Assembly (NCBI RefSeq): GCF_036711975.1
Contig: NW_027248941.1
Span: forward strand, 1,984,001-2,048,000
From: Onthophagus taurus
Lineage: Eukaryota; Arthropoda; Insecta; Coleoptera; Scarabaeidae
Reading direction: 5' to 3'
DNA length: 64,000 bases
Below are positions 1-12,600 of the stretch, one piece after another; positions within the stretch are counted from its first letter, which is position 1, and the number at the start of each line of letters is the position of its first letter. The position numbers and the translations under genes were made by a program. The notes under the pieces were generated by a model. That model worked only from the letters and a program-made list of their open reading frames with translations. It was not told where the DNA came from and searched no databases.

Positions 1-1260
1 CTAACTTTTTTATTTTTAAACCCAAATATATCGTGTTTGGTATCAAATTAAAGCATTTTTGATTCTTATTAAGATCGTTTCAATATTTACTAAAATCGTT
101 ATATTTATTTTTGACATTTGACAGTTTCTACCATAACTTTTTTAGTTTTTAGCCCAAATATATCATGTTTGGTATCAAATTAAAGCATTTTTAATTCTTA
201 TTAAGATCATTTTAGTATTTATCAAAAAGTTGTTATATATAATTTTGACATTTGACAGTTATTAATTCAACTTTTTTATTTTTAAACCCAAATATATCAT
301 GTTTGGTATCAAATTAAAGCATTTTTGATTCTTATTAAGATCATTTTAATATTTATCAAAAATCCTTATACTTAATTTTGACATTTGACAGTTATTAACC
401 TTACTTTTTTATTTTTAAACCTAAATATATCATGTTTGGTATCAAATTAAAGCATTTTTGATTCCTATTAAGATCATTTCAATATTTATCAAAAAACGTT
501 ATATTTAATGTTGACATTTGACAGTTCCTAACCTAACTTTTTTATTTTTAAACCTAAATATATCGTGTTTGGTATCAAATTAAAGCATTTTTGATTCTTA
601 TTAAGATTATTTCAATATTTATCAAAAATCGTTATATTTAATTTTGACATTTGACAGTTATTAATCCAACTTTTTTAAAAAATGGACACAAAATTAAAAA
701 TGTTTTAAAATGAACCCAAACTCGAGTTATTTATCTCTAACCGTTGTCGAGATATCTTAATTTTTACCAAAAAAAATGGCGATTATTTGACATATGACAG
801 TTTGTAACCTAACTTTTTTATTTTTAAACCCAAATATATCATGTTTGGTATCAAATTAAAGCATTTTTGATTCTTATTAAGATCATTTCAATATTTATCA
901 AAAATCCTTATACTTAATTTTGACATTTGACAGTTATTAACCTTACTTTTTTATTTTTAAACCTAAATATATCATGTTTGGTATCAAATTAAAGCATTTT
1001 TGATTGCTATTAAGATCATTTCAATATTTATCAAAAAACGTTATATTTAATGTTGACATTTGACAGTTCCTAACCTAACTTTTTTATTTTTAAACCTAAA
1101 TATATCGTGTTTGGTATCAAATTAAAGCATTTTTGATTCTTATTAAGATTATTTCAATATTTATCAAAAATCGTTATATTTAATTTTGACATTTGACAGT
1201 TATTAATCCAACTTTTTTAGTTTTTAACACAAATATATCATGTTTGGTATCAAATTAAAG
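1..1260. repeat. Tandem satellite A1, ~134-bp unit
   Basis: About nine imperfect head-to-tail units. Each contains the word GTTTGGTATCAAATTAAAGC, a run ATTCTTATTAAGATC, and an ending TTTTGACATTTGACAG followed by a T-rich stretch. One unit (about 675-800) differs: it holds an inverted arm ending AAACTCGAGT and the box AAAAATGGCGATTATTTGAC. The array lies in the intron upstream of the fatty acyl-CoA reductase exons. No coding sequence is visible. Confidence 0.9.
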
Positions 1261-2440
1261 CATTTTTAACCCCGATTACGAAGTTGATGTTAAAGTCGTA
1301 AAAAAATTTGGTTAGGTTTTAGAGATATTTGAAATTTTTTAGTTAAAATTTATCAGAAATCGATTTCAACCTTAATTTAAGGTCATTAAAATTAATAATG
1401 CTTTAAAATGATACCAAACTCGATATATTTCTGTTAATTTTGATTAATGTATCTCAAAAAATATGATATATATCTTGATATATCTCAATTTATTATTTTT
1501 TGTCAGAAATATATCGTGTTTGGTGTCAAATTAAAGGATTTTTCACCACGATTACGAATTTAGCGTTAAAATTGTAAAAAAATTCATTGGATTTTTGAGA
1601 TATTTGAAACTTTTGAATCAAATTTGATCAAAAATCGTTTTCAACCCACATTTATGATAATTAAAATTAAAACTGCGTTAAGACGATACCAAACTCGGTG
1701 TATTTCTGTTAATTATTAAGGTTGTATCTCAAAATATTAAGATATATATCTCAATTTTTATTTTTTTGTCGGATATATATCGAGTTTGGTATCAAATTCA
1801 AGCACTTATAATCCCGATTACGTATTTAATGTTAAAACCATAACAAATTTTCGTTAGGTTTTTGAGATATTTGAAATTTTTTGATTGAAATTAATCAGAA
1901 AATTAAAAATGCTTTAAAATGATACCAAACTCGATGCATTTCTGTTAATTATTGGGCTTGTATCTCAAAAAAGTATGATATATATCTTGATGTATCTCAA
2001 TTTTCATTTATGTCTTAAATATACGGTGTTTGGTATCAAATTAAAGCATTTTTAATCATAATTACGAATTTAATGTTAAAACCATAAAATTTTTTTGTTG
2101 GGTTTTTGAGATATTCGACACTTTTTAATTAAATTTTATCAAAAATCGATTTCAATCAAATTTATGTCAATTAACATTAAAAATGCTTTAAAACGGTACC
2201 AAACTCGATGTATTTATGTCAAAATTTATGGATTTATCTCAAAAAATTAAAAAATATATCTCAATTTTAATTTTTATCGGAACTATATCGTGTTTGGTAT
2301 CAAATTAAAGCATTTTTAATCCCGATTAAGAATTTAATTTCGAATCAATAATATCTCAAGAATTTGAGATACTTTTGTTTAATTTTGTTGTAAATATATC
2401 GTGTTTGGTATCAAATTAAAGCAAATTTGATGTAGATTAC
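1260..2440. repeat. Tandem satellite A2, ~255-bp unit related to A1
   Basis: Four to five units, each with an arm GTTTGGTATCAAATTAAAGC and its inverted partner GCTTTAAAATGATACCAAAC. The arms flank an AT-rich centre of the type TATCTCAAAAA...GATATATATCTTGATA, not the TTTGACATTTGACAG segment of A1. The array ends about 20 bases before the splice acceptor of the next exon (AG at 2461-2462). Confidence 0.85.
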
Positions 2441-2462
2441 AATTTAAATCAATTTTTTTTAG

Positions 2463-3307
2463 TTACCGCCGCCTGGCAGGAACCTTTTCCAGGTTGGGTC
2501 GATAACATATCAGGAATAACCGGAATCATGATGGAAATCGGGCGTGGAAGCATAAAAAGCATAATCGCCGACGAAAAGAACGTGATGGATTTGATCCCGG
2601 TGGACGTCGTGGCGAATACTTTGGTGACAGCGGCTTGGCACACCGTGGCGTATCGCTCGAATTCAATGCGCGTTTACAACTGCACAAGCGGCCAAATCAA
2701 CAAAGTTTTATGGAAAGAAATCGGGCACTTGACGCAAACTTACGCCAGACAATACCCCACGAAATATTTAAGCTGGTACCCCGGATTTTCATACCGAACC
2801 AATCGAATCGTACATTGGATTTACGCCGTTTTATTACAACGGGTTCCAGCGTGTATTTTCGATTTAATCCTTTATTGCACCAAAAGGAAACCGATGTAAG
2901 TTAATTAATTGATTAACAAACGATAAACAAAGATGTATTAATCAAATAATATTTAATTATTTATTAGAATGTATAAGATTTCAAAAAAGTTCGAACGAGC
3001 TTGCAAAACAGGCGAATTTTTCGCATTACACGAATGGAATTTCCACACCTCGAACATAAAGGATTTAGTTGGAGCCGTGGATAGCGCGGAGGATGGGAAT
3101 CGATTCAATATTGATATAAGACGCGAAAATGGATTTAATTGGGACCCGTATATAAAAGATTTTATGTTGGGGATACGACAGTATGTTTTAAAGGATGATT
3201 TGTCGAGTTTACCCAAAGCCAGGGTTAAATTGAATTGGTTTTATTGGGCCAATCGGTTTATACAGTTAAGCGCCGTTTATTTCTTTTTAAAATTAATTAT
3301 TTTGTAA
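2463..3307 (+). CDS. Fatty acyl-CoA reductase, last two exons (5' part outside window)
   Basis: Alcohol-forming fatty acyl-CoA reductases turn fatty acyl-CoA into fatty alcohol with NADPH, for wax, hydrocarbon and pheromone synthesis, usually at ER or peroxisome membranes. Exons are 2463-2895 and 2968-3307, joined AT|A in frame (donor GTAAGT, acceptor TTATTAG). The first exon opens with WQEPFPGWVDN, followed by DLIPVDVVANTLVTAAW, both hallmark stretches of the end of the NAD-binding domain in this family. The second exon is the C-terminal FAR_C ('sterile') domain: MYKISKKFERACKTGEFFAL, a W near NIDIRRENGFNW, then DYIKDF-like sequence and a hydrophobic tail WANRFIQLSAVYFFLKLIIL, a possible membrane anchor. 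The N-terminal Rossmann part must lie upstream beyond the array. Which of the many insect paralogues it is cannot be told. Confidence 0.93.
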
Positions 3308-3349
3308 TAATGACTTTTTTGTTTTGTTTTGTTGTGGTTAGAATTAATT

Positions 3350-3655
3350 TGGTTTTGTGGTTTTATTTATTTGTGAAATAAATTTTATTTTAATATTTGT
3401 AATTCATTACAACCAACCTAAAAATAATACTAATTTTATTAATGTATCATAGTTTTAGTCAATTAAAATTTGATTTTTAGTTTCGAATATCTTTCTCGAT
3501 GCTTTTCAATATCCTCATGGTCTTTAATTTATTTTTAAACGTTGGTAACTCGGTTGATTTGGTTTGTTGGAGTTCCTTTTTCTTCTCAGCGATGGCGATT
3601 CGAGCCCGGTTTCCATTTATTTCTTTTCCTATGATTAAAGTTTTTATATCTGTCC
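3350..3655 (-). pseudogene. Duplicated fragment of the ankyrin gene's last exon and shared 3' flank
   Basis: This stretch matches 6504-6795 closely: the same GTGGTTTTATTTATTTGTG, the same CATTACAACCAACCTA, then the same coding end. On the minus strand it still reads IKTLIIGKEINGNR, PTFKNKLKTMRILKSIEKDI and a stop at 3477, differing from the true exon at only a few residues. Homology stops near 3655, just past a possible acceptor (AGGACAG), and satellite follows. The ankyrin repeats and upstream exons are not present. It is best read as a partial duplicate; use as an alternative last exon cannot be excluded. Confidence 0.75.
3377..3382 (+). terminator. Poly(A) signal AATAAA, readable on both strands
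   Basis: AATAAA lies 70 bases after the reductase stop in GTGAAATAAATTTTATTTT, which also gives AATAAA on the minus strand. That fits an ancestral tail-to-tail gene pair sharing one cleavage region. The same stretch recurs near 6530 beside the real end of the ankyrin gene. Confidence 0.6.
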
Positions 3656-3679
3656 TTTTTTTGGAAAACAATTTCAAAA

Positions 3680-6495
3680 TTCGTAATCGGGATTGAAAAT
3701 GCTTTAATTTGATACCAAACACGATATGTTTCTGATTAAATTTGTGGATTTATCTCAAAAAATTGAGATATGTATCTTAATTTTTGCTAAATATAACGAG
3801 TTTGGTGTTAAATTAAAGCGTTTTTAATCGGGAAAACGAATTTAAAGTTAAAATCGTAAAAAAAATTGTTGGGTTTTTGAGATATTTAAAATATTTTGGT
3901 TAAAGTTTATCAGAAATCGAATTTTTTGGTTATAAACATGTTCTTTTTTAACATAAATGGACAGAAAATTAAAAATGCTTTAAAATGAACCCAAACTCGA
4001 CTTGTTTATCTCTAACCGATATCGAGATATCTTAATTTTTACCAAAACAAAATGGCGATTATTTGACATTTGACAGTTTGTAACCTAACTTTTTTATTTT
4101 TAAACCCAAATATATCGTGTTTGGTATCAAATTAAAGCATTTTTCATTCTTATTAAGATCGTTTCAATGTTTATCAAAAAATCGTTATATTTCATTTTGA
4201 CATTTGACAGTTATTAACCTAACTTTTTTATTTTTTAACCCAAGTATGACGTGTTTGGTATCAAATGAAAGCATTTTTGATTCTTATTAAGATCATTTCA
4301 ACATAATATATTTTTTGGGTTAAAAAATAAAAAAGTTAGGTTAGAAACTGTCAAACGTCAAAATTAATATATATTCTCCTATATTACATTATGCAACTCT
4401 ATAAATGTTAGAAATAAAATTAAAACTAGAAATTGTGAGGTTATGCCGCGCGTCGAGACGCGCCTTGTTTATCTCTAACCGATGTCGAGATATCTTAATT
4501 TTTACCAAAACAAAATGGCGATTATTTGACAGTTTGTAACCTAACTTTTTTATTTTTAAATCCAAATATATCGTGTTTGGTATCAAATTAAAGCATTTTT
4601 GATTCTTATTAAGATCGTTTCAATATTCATCAAAAGTCGTTATATTTAATTTTGACATTTGACAGGTTATTAACCTAACTTTTTAATTCTTAAATCCAAA
4701 TATATCATGTTTGGTATCAAATTAAAGCATTTTTGATTCTTATTATGATCATTTCAATATTTGTCAAAGATTGTTATATTTAATTTTGACATTTGACAGT
4801 TATTAACCCAATTGTTTTATTTTTTAACCCAAGTATGATGTGTTTGGTATCAAATGAAAGCATTTTTGATTCTTATTAAGATATTTTCAATGTTTCAACA
4901 TTGTATATTTGGGTTAAGAAATAAAAAGAATAGATAGAAATTGTCAAATTTCAAATAATCGCCATTTTTTTTGCTAAAACTTAAGATATCTCGATAAAGG
5001 TTGAAGATAAATAAGTTGAGCTGGGGTTCGGCTCCGACCATAGAAAAGTTAGGTTAGAAACTGTCAAATGTCAAAATTAAAAACAATGAAAAAAAATTTT
5101 TTTGGTTATAAACATGTTCTTTTTTTAACATAAATAGCTAGAAAATTAAAAATGCTTTAAAATGAACCCAAACTCGACTTGTTTTACTCTAACCGATGTC
5201 GAGATATCTTAATTTTTACCAAAACAAAATGGCGATTATTTGACAGTTTGTAACCTAACTTTTTTATTTTTAAACCCAAATATATCATGTTTGGTATCAA
5301 ATTAAAGCATTTTTGATTTTTATTAAGATCATTTTAATATTTATCAAAAAATCGTTATATTTAATTTTGACATTTGACAGTTATTAACCTAACTTTTTTA
5401 TTTTTAAACCCAAATATATCATGTTTGGTATCAAATTAAAGCATTTTTGATTCTTATTAAGATCATTTTAATATTTATCAAAAAATTGTTGTTTAATTTT
5501 GACATTTGACAGTTATTAACCTAACTTTTTTATTTTTTAACCCAAATATATCGTGTTTGGTATCAAATTAAAACATTTTTGATTCTTATTATGATCATTT
5601 CAATATTTGTCAAAACATTGTTATATTTAATTTTGACATTTGACAGTTATTAACCCAATTGTTTTATTTTTTAACCCAAGTATGTTGTGTTTGGTATCAA
5701 ATGAAAGCATTTTTGATTCTTATTACAATAATTTCAATGTTTCAACATTGTATATTTGGGTTAAGAAATAAAGTTAGGTTAGAAACTGTCAAATTTCAAA
5801 TAATCGCCATTTTTTTTGTTAAAAGTTAAGATATCTCGATATAGGTTGGAGATAAATAAGTTGAGCTAGGGTTCGGCTCCGAGTATAGAAAAGTTAGGTT
5901 AGAAACTGTCAAATGTCAAAATTAAAAACAACGATAATAATAATGGACAGAAAATTAAAAATGCTTTAAAATGAACCCAAACTCGACTTGTTTATCTCTA
6001 ACCGATGTCGAGATATCTTAATTTTTACCAAAACAAAATGGCGATTATTTGACATTTGACAGTTTATAACCTAACTTTTTTATTTTTAAACTCAAATATA
6101 TCGTGTTTGGTATCAAATTAAAGCATTTTTGATTCTTATTAAGATAGTTTCAATATTCATCAAAAATCGTTGTATTTAATTTTGACATTTGACAGTTATT
6201 AACCTAACTTTTTTATTTTTAAATCGAAATATATCATGTTTGGTATCAAATTAAAGCATTTTTGATTCTTATTAAGATCATTTTAGTATTTATCAAAAAG
6301 TCGTTATATATAATTTTGACATTTGACAGTTATTAACCTAACTTTTTTATTTTTAAACCCAAATATATCATGTTTGGTATCAAATTAAAGCATTTTTAAT
6401 CATAATTACGAATTTAATGTTAAAACCATAAAAATATTTTGTTGGATTTTTGGGATATTTGAAATTTTTTGGTTATAATTGATCAAAAATCTATT
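3680..6495. repeat. Satellite A array between the two copies of the duplicated 3' end
   Basis: A mix of A1-type units (GTTTGGTATCAAATTAAAGC ... TTTTGACATTTGACAG) and longer units with an inverted pair of arms around ACCAAAACAAAATGGCGATT. Two near-identical larger blocks are visible, about 4840-5090 and 5680-5940, each holding AGGTTAGAAACTGTCAAAT and GGGTTCGGCTCCGA. No gene is supported here. Confidence 0.85.
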
Positions 6496-6621
6496 TCAAA
6501 CCTTTTGTGGTTTTATTTATTTGTGAAATAAATTTTATTTTAATATTTTTAATTCATTACAACCAACCTAAATAATAATTTTATTAATGTACCATAGTTT
6601 TAATCAATTAAAATTTGATTT

Positions 6622-9600
6622 TTATTTTCGAATATCTTTCTCGATGATTTTCAATATCCTCACGGTCTTTAATTTATTTTTAAACGTCGGTAACTCGATT
6701 GACTTGGTTTGTTGGACTTTCTTTTTCTTCTTTGCGATGGCGATTCGAGTCCGATTTCCGTTTATTTCTTTTCCTATGATTAAAGTTTTTATTTCTGGGT
6801 TAATACTTTCAAGTTCGAAAGTTGCCTCGTGAGTACTCGTCCCAAAAAAGTTCTTTATTTTAGTATTAGCCCCCGTTCTCATAAACAATTTCACCATTTG
6901 CACTAAAAACATCAAAAATCAACTTAATTTTTTTTTAATTAAACTAAATTAATACAACTTACGATTATTATTTTCAACCGCATGAAATAACGAGGTCCTC
7001 CCCGATTTTTGATCCTTCGTATTCGGATTAGCCCCCGCTGCGATGCAATTCATGGCCATTTTATGTTTATCCTCGATAACGCACAACATCAACGGGGTGA
7101 ATCCCTCGTAATTAAAGACATCGACGTTTTCCTCGGTCTTTTTTAAATGGTTTAAAAGGATTTGAAGGATTTGTTCGTCTTCGTTTGAATGAATCGCGTT
7201 GTGCAACGATGTATTTCCGTTTCCGTCTTTCATTAAAGGATCGGCCCCGTTCGCTAATAACACTTTAATTATCTCGATATCGGATTCGTTTAAAACGGCT
7301 AAATGCAACGGGGTGTTTCCTTGGTTATTCGGGACATCCACCGAAAATTTTCTCGCTTTTAATAACAAACATTGATTGTGTACTTCGGCTTTGTTATTAT
7401 GTAAAACGGCTATATGTAACGGACTACAAAAAAAAATAATCATAATCAATTTTTTTTTATCTTAATTAAAATTATTAATATAAAGGATAACATGAAAATG
7501 GTGGAGATATCGAAAAATCTCTTTATTTGTATTGACAGCACTGTACTATTCAGAGGGAAATTAAAATTTGGTTATTTTGAGAAATGTTGTTAATAAAAAT
7601 TGTTTGTAATTTGGTCCTAAACATATATTGTTTATAAAAAATTTTGATATGATCAATAATTGTTGAGATAACCTCAAAAATATTAATTTTTATACGAGTG
7701 TAGAGCCCCACCTGGTGGAGATGTTGAAAAAATTTATTAAAATAATCGATTTAAAATTAAATTTTAAACAAATATTATACGAAACATTTTTTGATAAAAA
7801 TCTTTTTCTAAATCCCTTTATTTGCATTGACAGTTCTGTACTATACTATTCAGAGGGAAATTAAAATTTGGTTATTTTGAAAAATGATGTTAATAAAAAT
7901 TGTTTGTAATTTGGTCCTAAACAAATATTGGTTATAAAAAATTTTGATTCGATCAATAATTGTTGATATAACCTCAAAAATATTAATTTTTATAGGAGTG
8001 TAGAGCCCCACCTGGTGGAGATGTTGACAAAATTTATTAAAATAATCGATTTAGAATTAAATTTTAAACAAATATTATACAAAACATTTTTTGATAAAAA
8101 TCTTTTCCGAAATTCCTTTATTTGCATTGACAGCTCTGTACTTGTACTATTCAGAGGGAAATTAAAATTTGGTTATTTTGAAAAATGTTGTTAATAAAAA
8201 TTGTTTGTAATTAGGTCCTAAACAAATATTGTTTATAAAAAATTTTGATTCGATCAATAATTGTTGAGATAACCCCAAAAATATTAATTTTTATACGAGT
8301 ATAGAGCCCCACCTGGTGGAGATGTTGAAAAAATTTATTAAAATAATCGATTTAGAATTAAATTTTAAACAAATATTATACGAAACATTTTTTGATAAAA
8401 ATCGTTTTCGAAATCTCTTTATTTGCATTGACAGCTCTGTACTATACTATTCAGAGGGAAATTAAAATTTGGTTATTTTGAAAAATGATGTTAATAAAAA
8501 TTGTTTGTAATTTGGTCCTAAACAAATATTGTTTATAAAAAATTTTGATTCGATCAATAATTGTTGAGATAACCTCAAAAATATTAATTTTTATACGAGT
8601 GTAGAGCCCCACCTGGTGGAGATATTGAAAAAATTTATTAAAATAATCGATTTAGAATTAAATTTTAAACAAATATTATACGAAACATTTTTTGATAAAA
8701 ATCTTTTTCTAAATTCCTTTATTAGCATTGACAGCTCTGTACTATACTATTCAGAGGGAAATTAAAATTTGTTTATTTTGAAAAATGTTGTTAATAAAAA
8801 TTGTTTGTAATTTGGTCCTGAACAAATATTGTTTATAAAAAATTTTGATTCGATCAATAATTGTTGAGATAACCTCAAAAATATTAATTTTTATACGAGT
8901 ATAGAGCCCCACCTGGTGGAGATGTTGAAAAAATTTATTAAAATAATCGATTTAGAATTAAATTTTAAACAAATATTATACGAAACATTTTTTGATAAAA
9001 ATCTTTTTCTAAATTCCTTTATTAGCATTGACAGCTCTGTACTATACTATTCAGAGGGAAATTAAAATTTATTTATTTTGAAAAATGTTGTTAATAAAAA
9101 TTGTTTGTAATTCGGTCCTAAACAAATATTGTTTATAAAAAATTTTGATTCGATCAATAATTGTTGAGATAACCTCAAAAATATTAATTTTTATACGAGT
9201 GTAGAGCCCGATCTGGTGGAGATATTGAAAAAATTTATTAAAATAATCGATTTAGAATTAAATTTTAAACAAATATTATACGAAACATTTTTTGATAAAA
9301 ATCTTTTTCTAAATTCCTTTATTAGCATTGACAGCTCTGTACTATACTATTCAGAGGGAAATCAAAATTTGGTTATTTTGAAAAATTTTATTAATAAAAT
9401 TTGTTTGTAATTTGGTCCTAAACAAATATTGTTTATAAAAAATTTTGATTCGATCAATAATTGTTGAGATAACCTCAAAAATATTAATTTTTATACGAGT
9501 GTAGAGCCCGATCTGGTGGAGATATTGAAAAAATTTATTAAAGTAATCGATTTAGAATTAAATTTTAAACAAATATTATACGAAAAATTTGTTGATAATA

Positions 9601-12600
9601 TTGTTCTCGAAATCTATTTATTTGCATTGACAGCTTTGTACTATACTATTCAGAGGGAAATTAAAACTTGGTTATTTTGAAAAATGTTGTTAATAAAAAT
9701 TGTTTGTAATTTGGTCCTGAACAAATATTGTTTATAAAAAATTTTGATTCGATCAATAATTGTTGAGATAACCTCAAAAATATTAATTTTTATACGAGTG
9801 TAGAGCCCCACCTGGTGGAGATATTGAAAAAATTGATTAAAGTAATCGATTTAGAATTAAATTTTAAACAAATATTATACGAAACATTTTTTGATAAAAA
9901 TCGTTTTCGAAATCTCTTTATTTGCATTGACAGCTCTGTACTATACTATTCAGAGGGAAATTAAAATTTGTTTATTTTGAAAAATGTTGTTAATAAAAAT
10001 TGTTTGTAATTAGGTCCTAAACAAATATTGTTTATAAAAAATTTTGATTCGATCAATAATTGTTGAGATAACCCCAAAAATATTAATTTTTATACGAGTA
10101 TAGAGCCCCACCTGGTGGAGATGTTGAAAAAATTTATTAAAATAATCGATTTAGAATTAAATTTTAAACAAATATTATACGAAACATTTTTTGATAAAAA
10201 TCTTTTTCTAAATTCCTTTATTAGCATTGACAGCTCTGTACTATACTATTCAGAGGGAAATTAAAATTTGTTTATTTTGAAAAATGTTGTTAATAAAAAT
10301 TGTTTGTAATTCGGTCCTAAACAAATATTGTTTATAAAAAATTTTGATTCGATCAATAATTGTTGAGATAACCTCAAAAATATTAATTTTTATACGAGTG
10401 TAGAGCCCGATCTGGTGGAGATATTGAAAAAATTTATTAAAATAATCGATTTAGAATTAAATTTTAAACAAATATTATACGAAACATTTTTTGATAAAAA
10501 TCTTTTTCTAAATTCCTTTATTAGCATTGACAGCTCTGTACTATACTATTCAGAGGGAAATCAAAATTTGGTTATTTTGAAAAATTTTATTAATAAAATT
10601 TGTTTGTAATTTGGTCCTAAACAAATATTGTTTATAAAAAATTTTGATTCGATCAATAATTGTTGAGATAACCTCAAAAATATTAATTTTTATACGAGTG
10701 TAGAGCCCGATCTGGTGGAGATATTGAAAAAATTTATTAAAGTAATCGATTTAGAATTAAATTTTAAACAAATATTATACGAAAAATTTGTTGATAATAT
10801 TGTTCTCGAAATCTATTTATTTGCATTGACAGCTTTGTACTATACTATTCAGAGGGAAATTAAAACTTGGTTATTTTGAAAAATGTTGTTAATAAAAATT
10901 GTTTATAATTTGGTCCTAAACAAATATTGTTTATAAAATACTTTGATACGATCAATAATTGTTGACATAACCTCAAAAATATTAATTTTTATACGAGTAT
11001 AGAGCCCCACCTGGTGGAGATGTTGAAAAAATTTATTAAAATAATCGATTTAGAATTAAATTTTAAACAAATACTATACGAAACATTTTTTGATAAAAAT
11101 CTTTTTCTAAATTCTTTTATTAGCATTGACAGCTCTGTACTATACTATTCAGAGGGAAATTAAAATTTGTTTATTTTGAAAAATGTTGTTAATAAAAATT
11201 GTTTGTAATTAGGTCCTAAACAAATATTGTTTATAAAAAATTTTGATTCGATCAATAATTGTTGAGATAACCTCAAAAATATTAATTTTTATACGAGTGT
11301 AGAGCCCGATCTGGTGGAGATGTTGAAAAAATTTATTAAAATAATCGATTTAGAATTAAATTTTAAACAAATATTATACGAAACATTTTTTGACAAAAAT
11401 CTTTTTCGAGATCACGTTATTTGCATTGACAGCTCTGTACTATACTATTCAGAGGGAAATTAAAATTTGGTTATTTTGAAAAATGTTATTAATAAAACTT
11501 GTTAAGAATTAAAAAAGGAACAACTTTTGTAGGCATCATTTTTTAAAATTACCAATTTTTTAATTTCCCTCTGAATAGTATAGAAATTAAATTCAAGAAT
11601 ATCTTCCCAATTATTGTTTTTATCAAAATATTTTTCAAATAAAACTTGTTTAGAATTAGAAAAGGAACAACTTTTGTTGGGACCATTTTTTAAAATTATC
11701 AATTTTTAATTTCCCTGTGAATAGTATATAAACGAAATTCATGATTATCTTCCCAATTATTGTTTTTATCAAAATATTTTTCAAATAAAACTTGTTTAAA
11801 ATTAGAAAAGGAACAACTTTTGTAGGCATTATTTTTTAAAATTACCAATTTTTAAATTTCCCTCTGAATAGTATAGAAATTAAATTCAAAAATATCTTCC
11901 TAATTATTGTTTGTATCAAAATATTTTTCAAATAAAACTTGTTTAGAATTAGAAAAGGAACAACTTTTGTAGGCATCATTTTTTAAAATTATCAATTTTT
12001 AAATTTCCCTCTGAATAGTATAGAAAAGAAATTCAAAATTATCCTCCCAATTATTGTTTTTATCAAAATATTTTTCAAATAAAACTTGTTTAAAATTAGA
12101 AAAGGAACAGTTTTTGTTGGAACCATTTTTAAAAATTATCAATTTTTTAATTTCCCTCTGAATAGTACTTATAGAAATTAAATTCAAAAATATCTTCCTA
12201 ATTATTGTTTGTATCAAAATATTTTTCAAATAAAACTTGTTTAGAATTAGAAAAGGAACAACTTTTGTAGGCATCATTTTTTAAAATTATCAATTTTTAA
12301 ATTTCCCTCTGAATAGTATAGAAAAGAAATTCAAGGTTATCTTCCCAATTATTGTTTTTATCAAAATATTTTTCAAATAAAATTTGTTTAGAATTAGAAA
12401 AGGAACAACTTTTATTGAGACCATTTTTTAAAATTATCAATTTTTAAATTTCCCTCTGAATAGTATAGAAATTAAATTCAAAATTATCTTCCCAATTATT
12501 GTTTGTATCAAAATATTTTTCAAATAAAACTTGTTTAGAATTAGAAAAGGAACAACTTTTGTAGGCATCATTTTTTAAAATTACCAATTTTTAAATTTCT

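Noticed and set aside
9216..10609. Two identical 64-codon plus-strand frames (9216-9410 and 10415-10609) as genes
   Set aside because: They are the same part of the 300-bp satellite, identical only because of the 1199-bp higher-order repeat, and other monomers break the frame.
11502..12277. Minus-strand frames in the 148-bp array as proteins
   Set aside because: The unit length is not a multiple of three and most units break the frame. Possible coding ancestry is reported as a finding instead.
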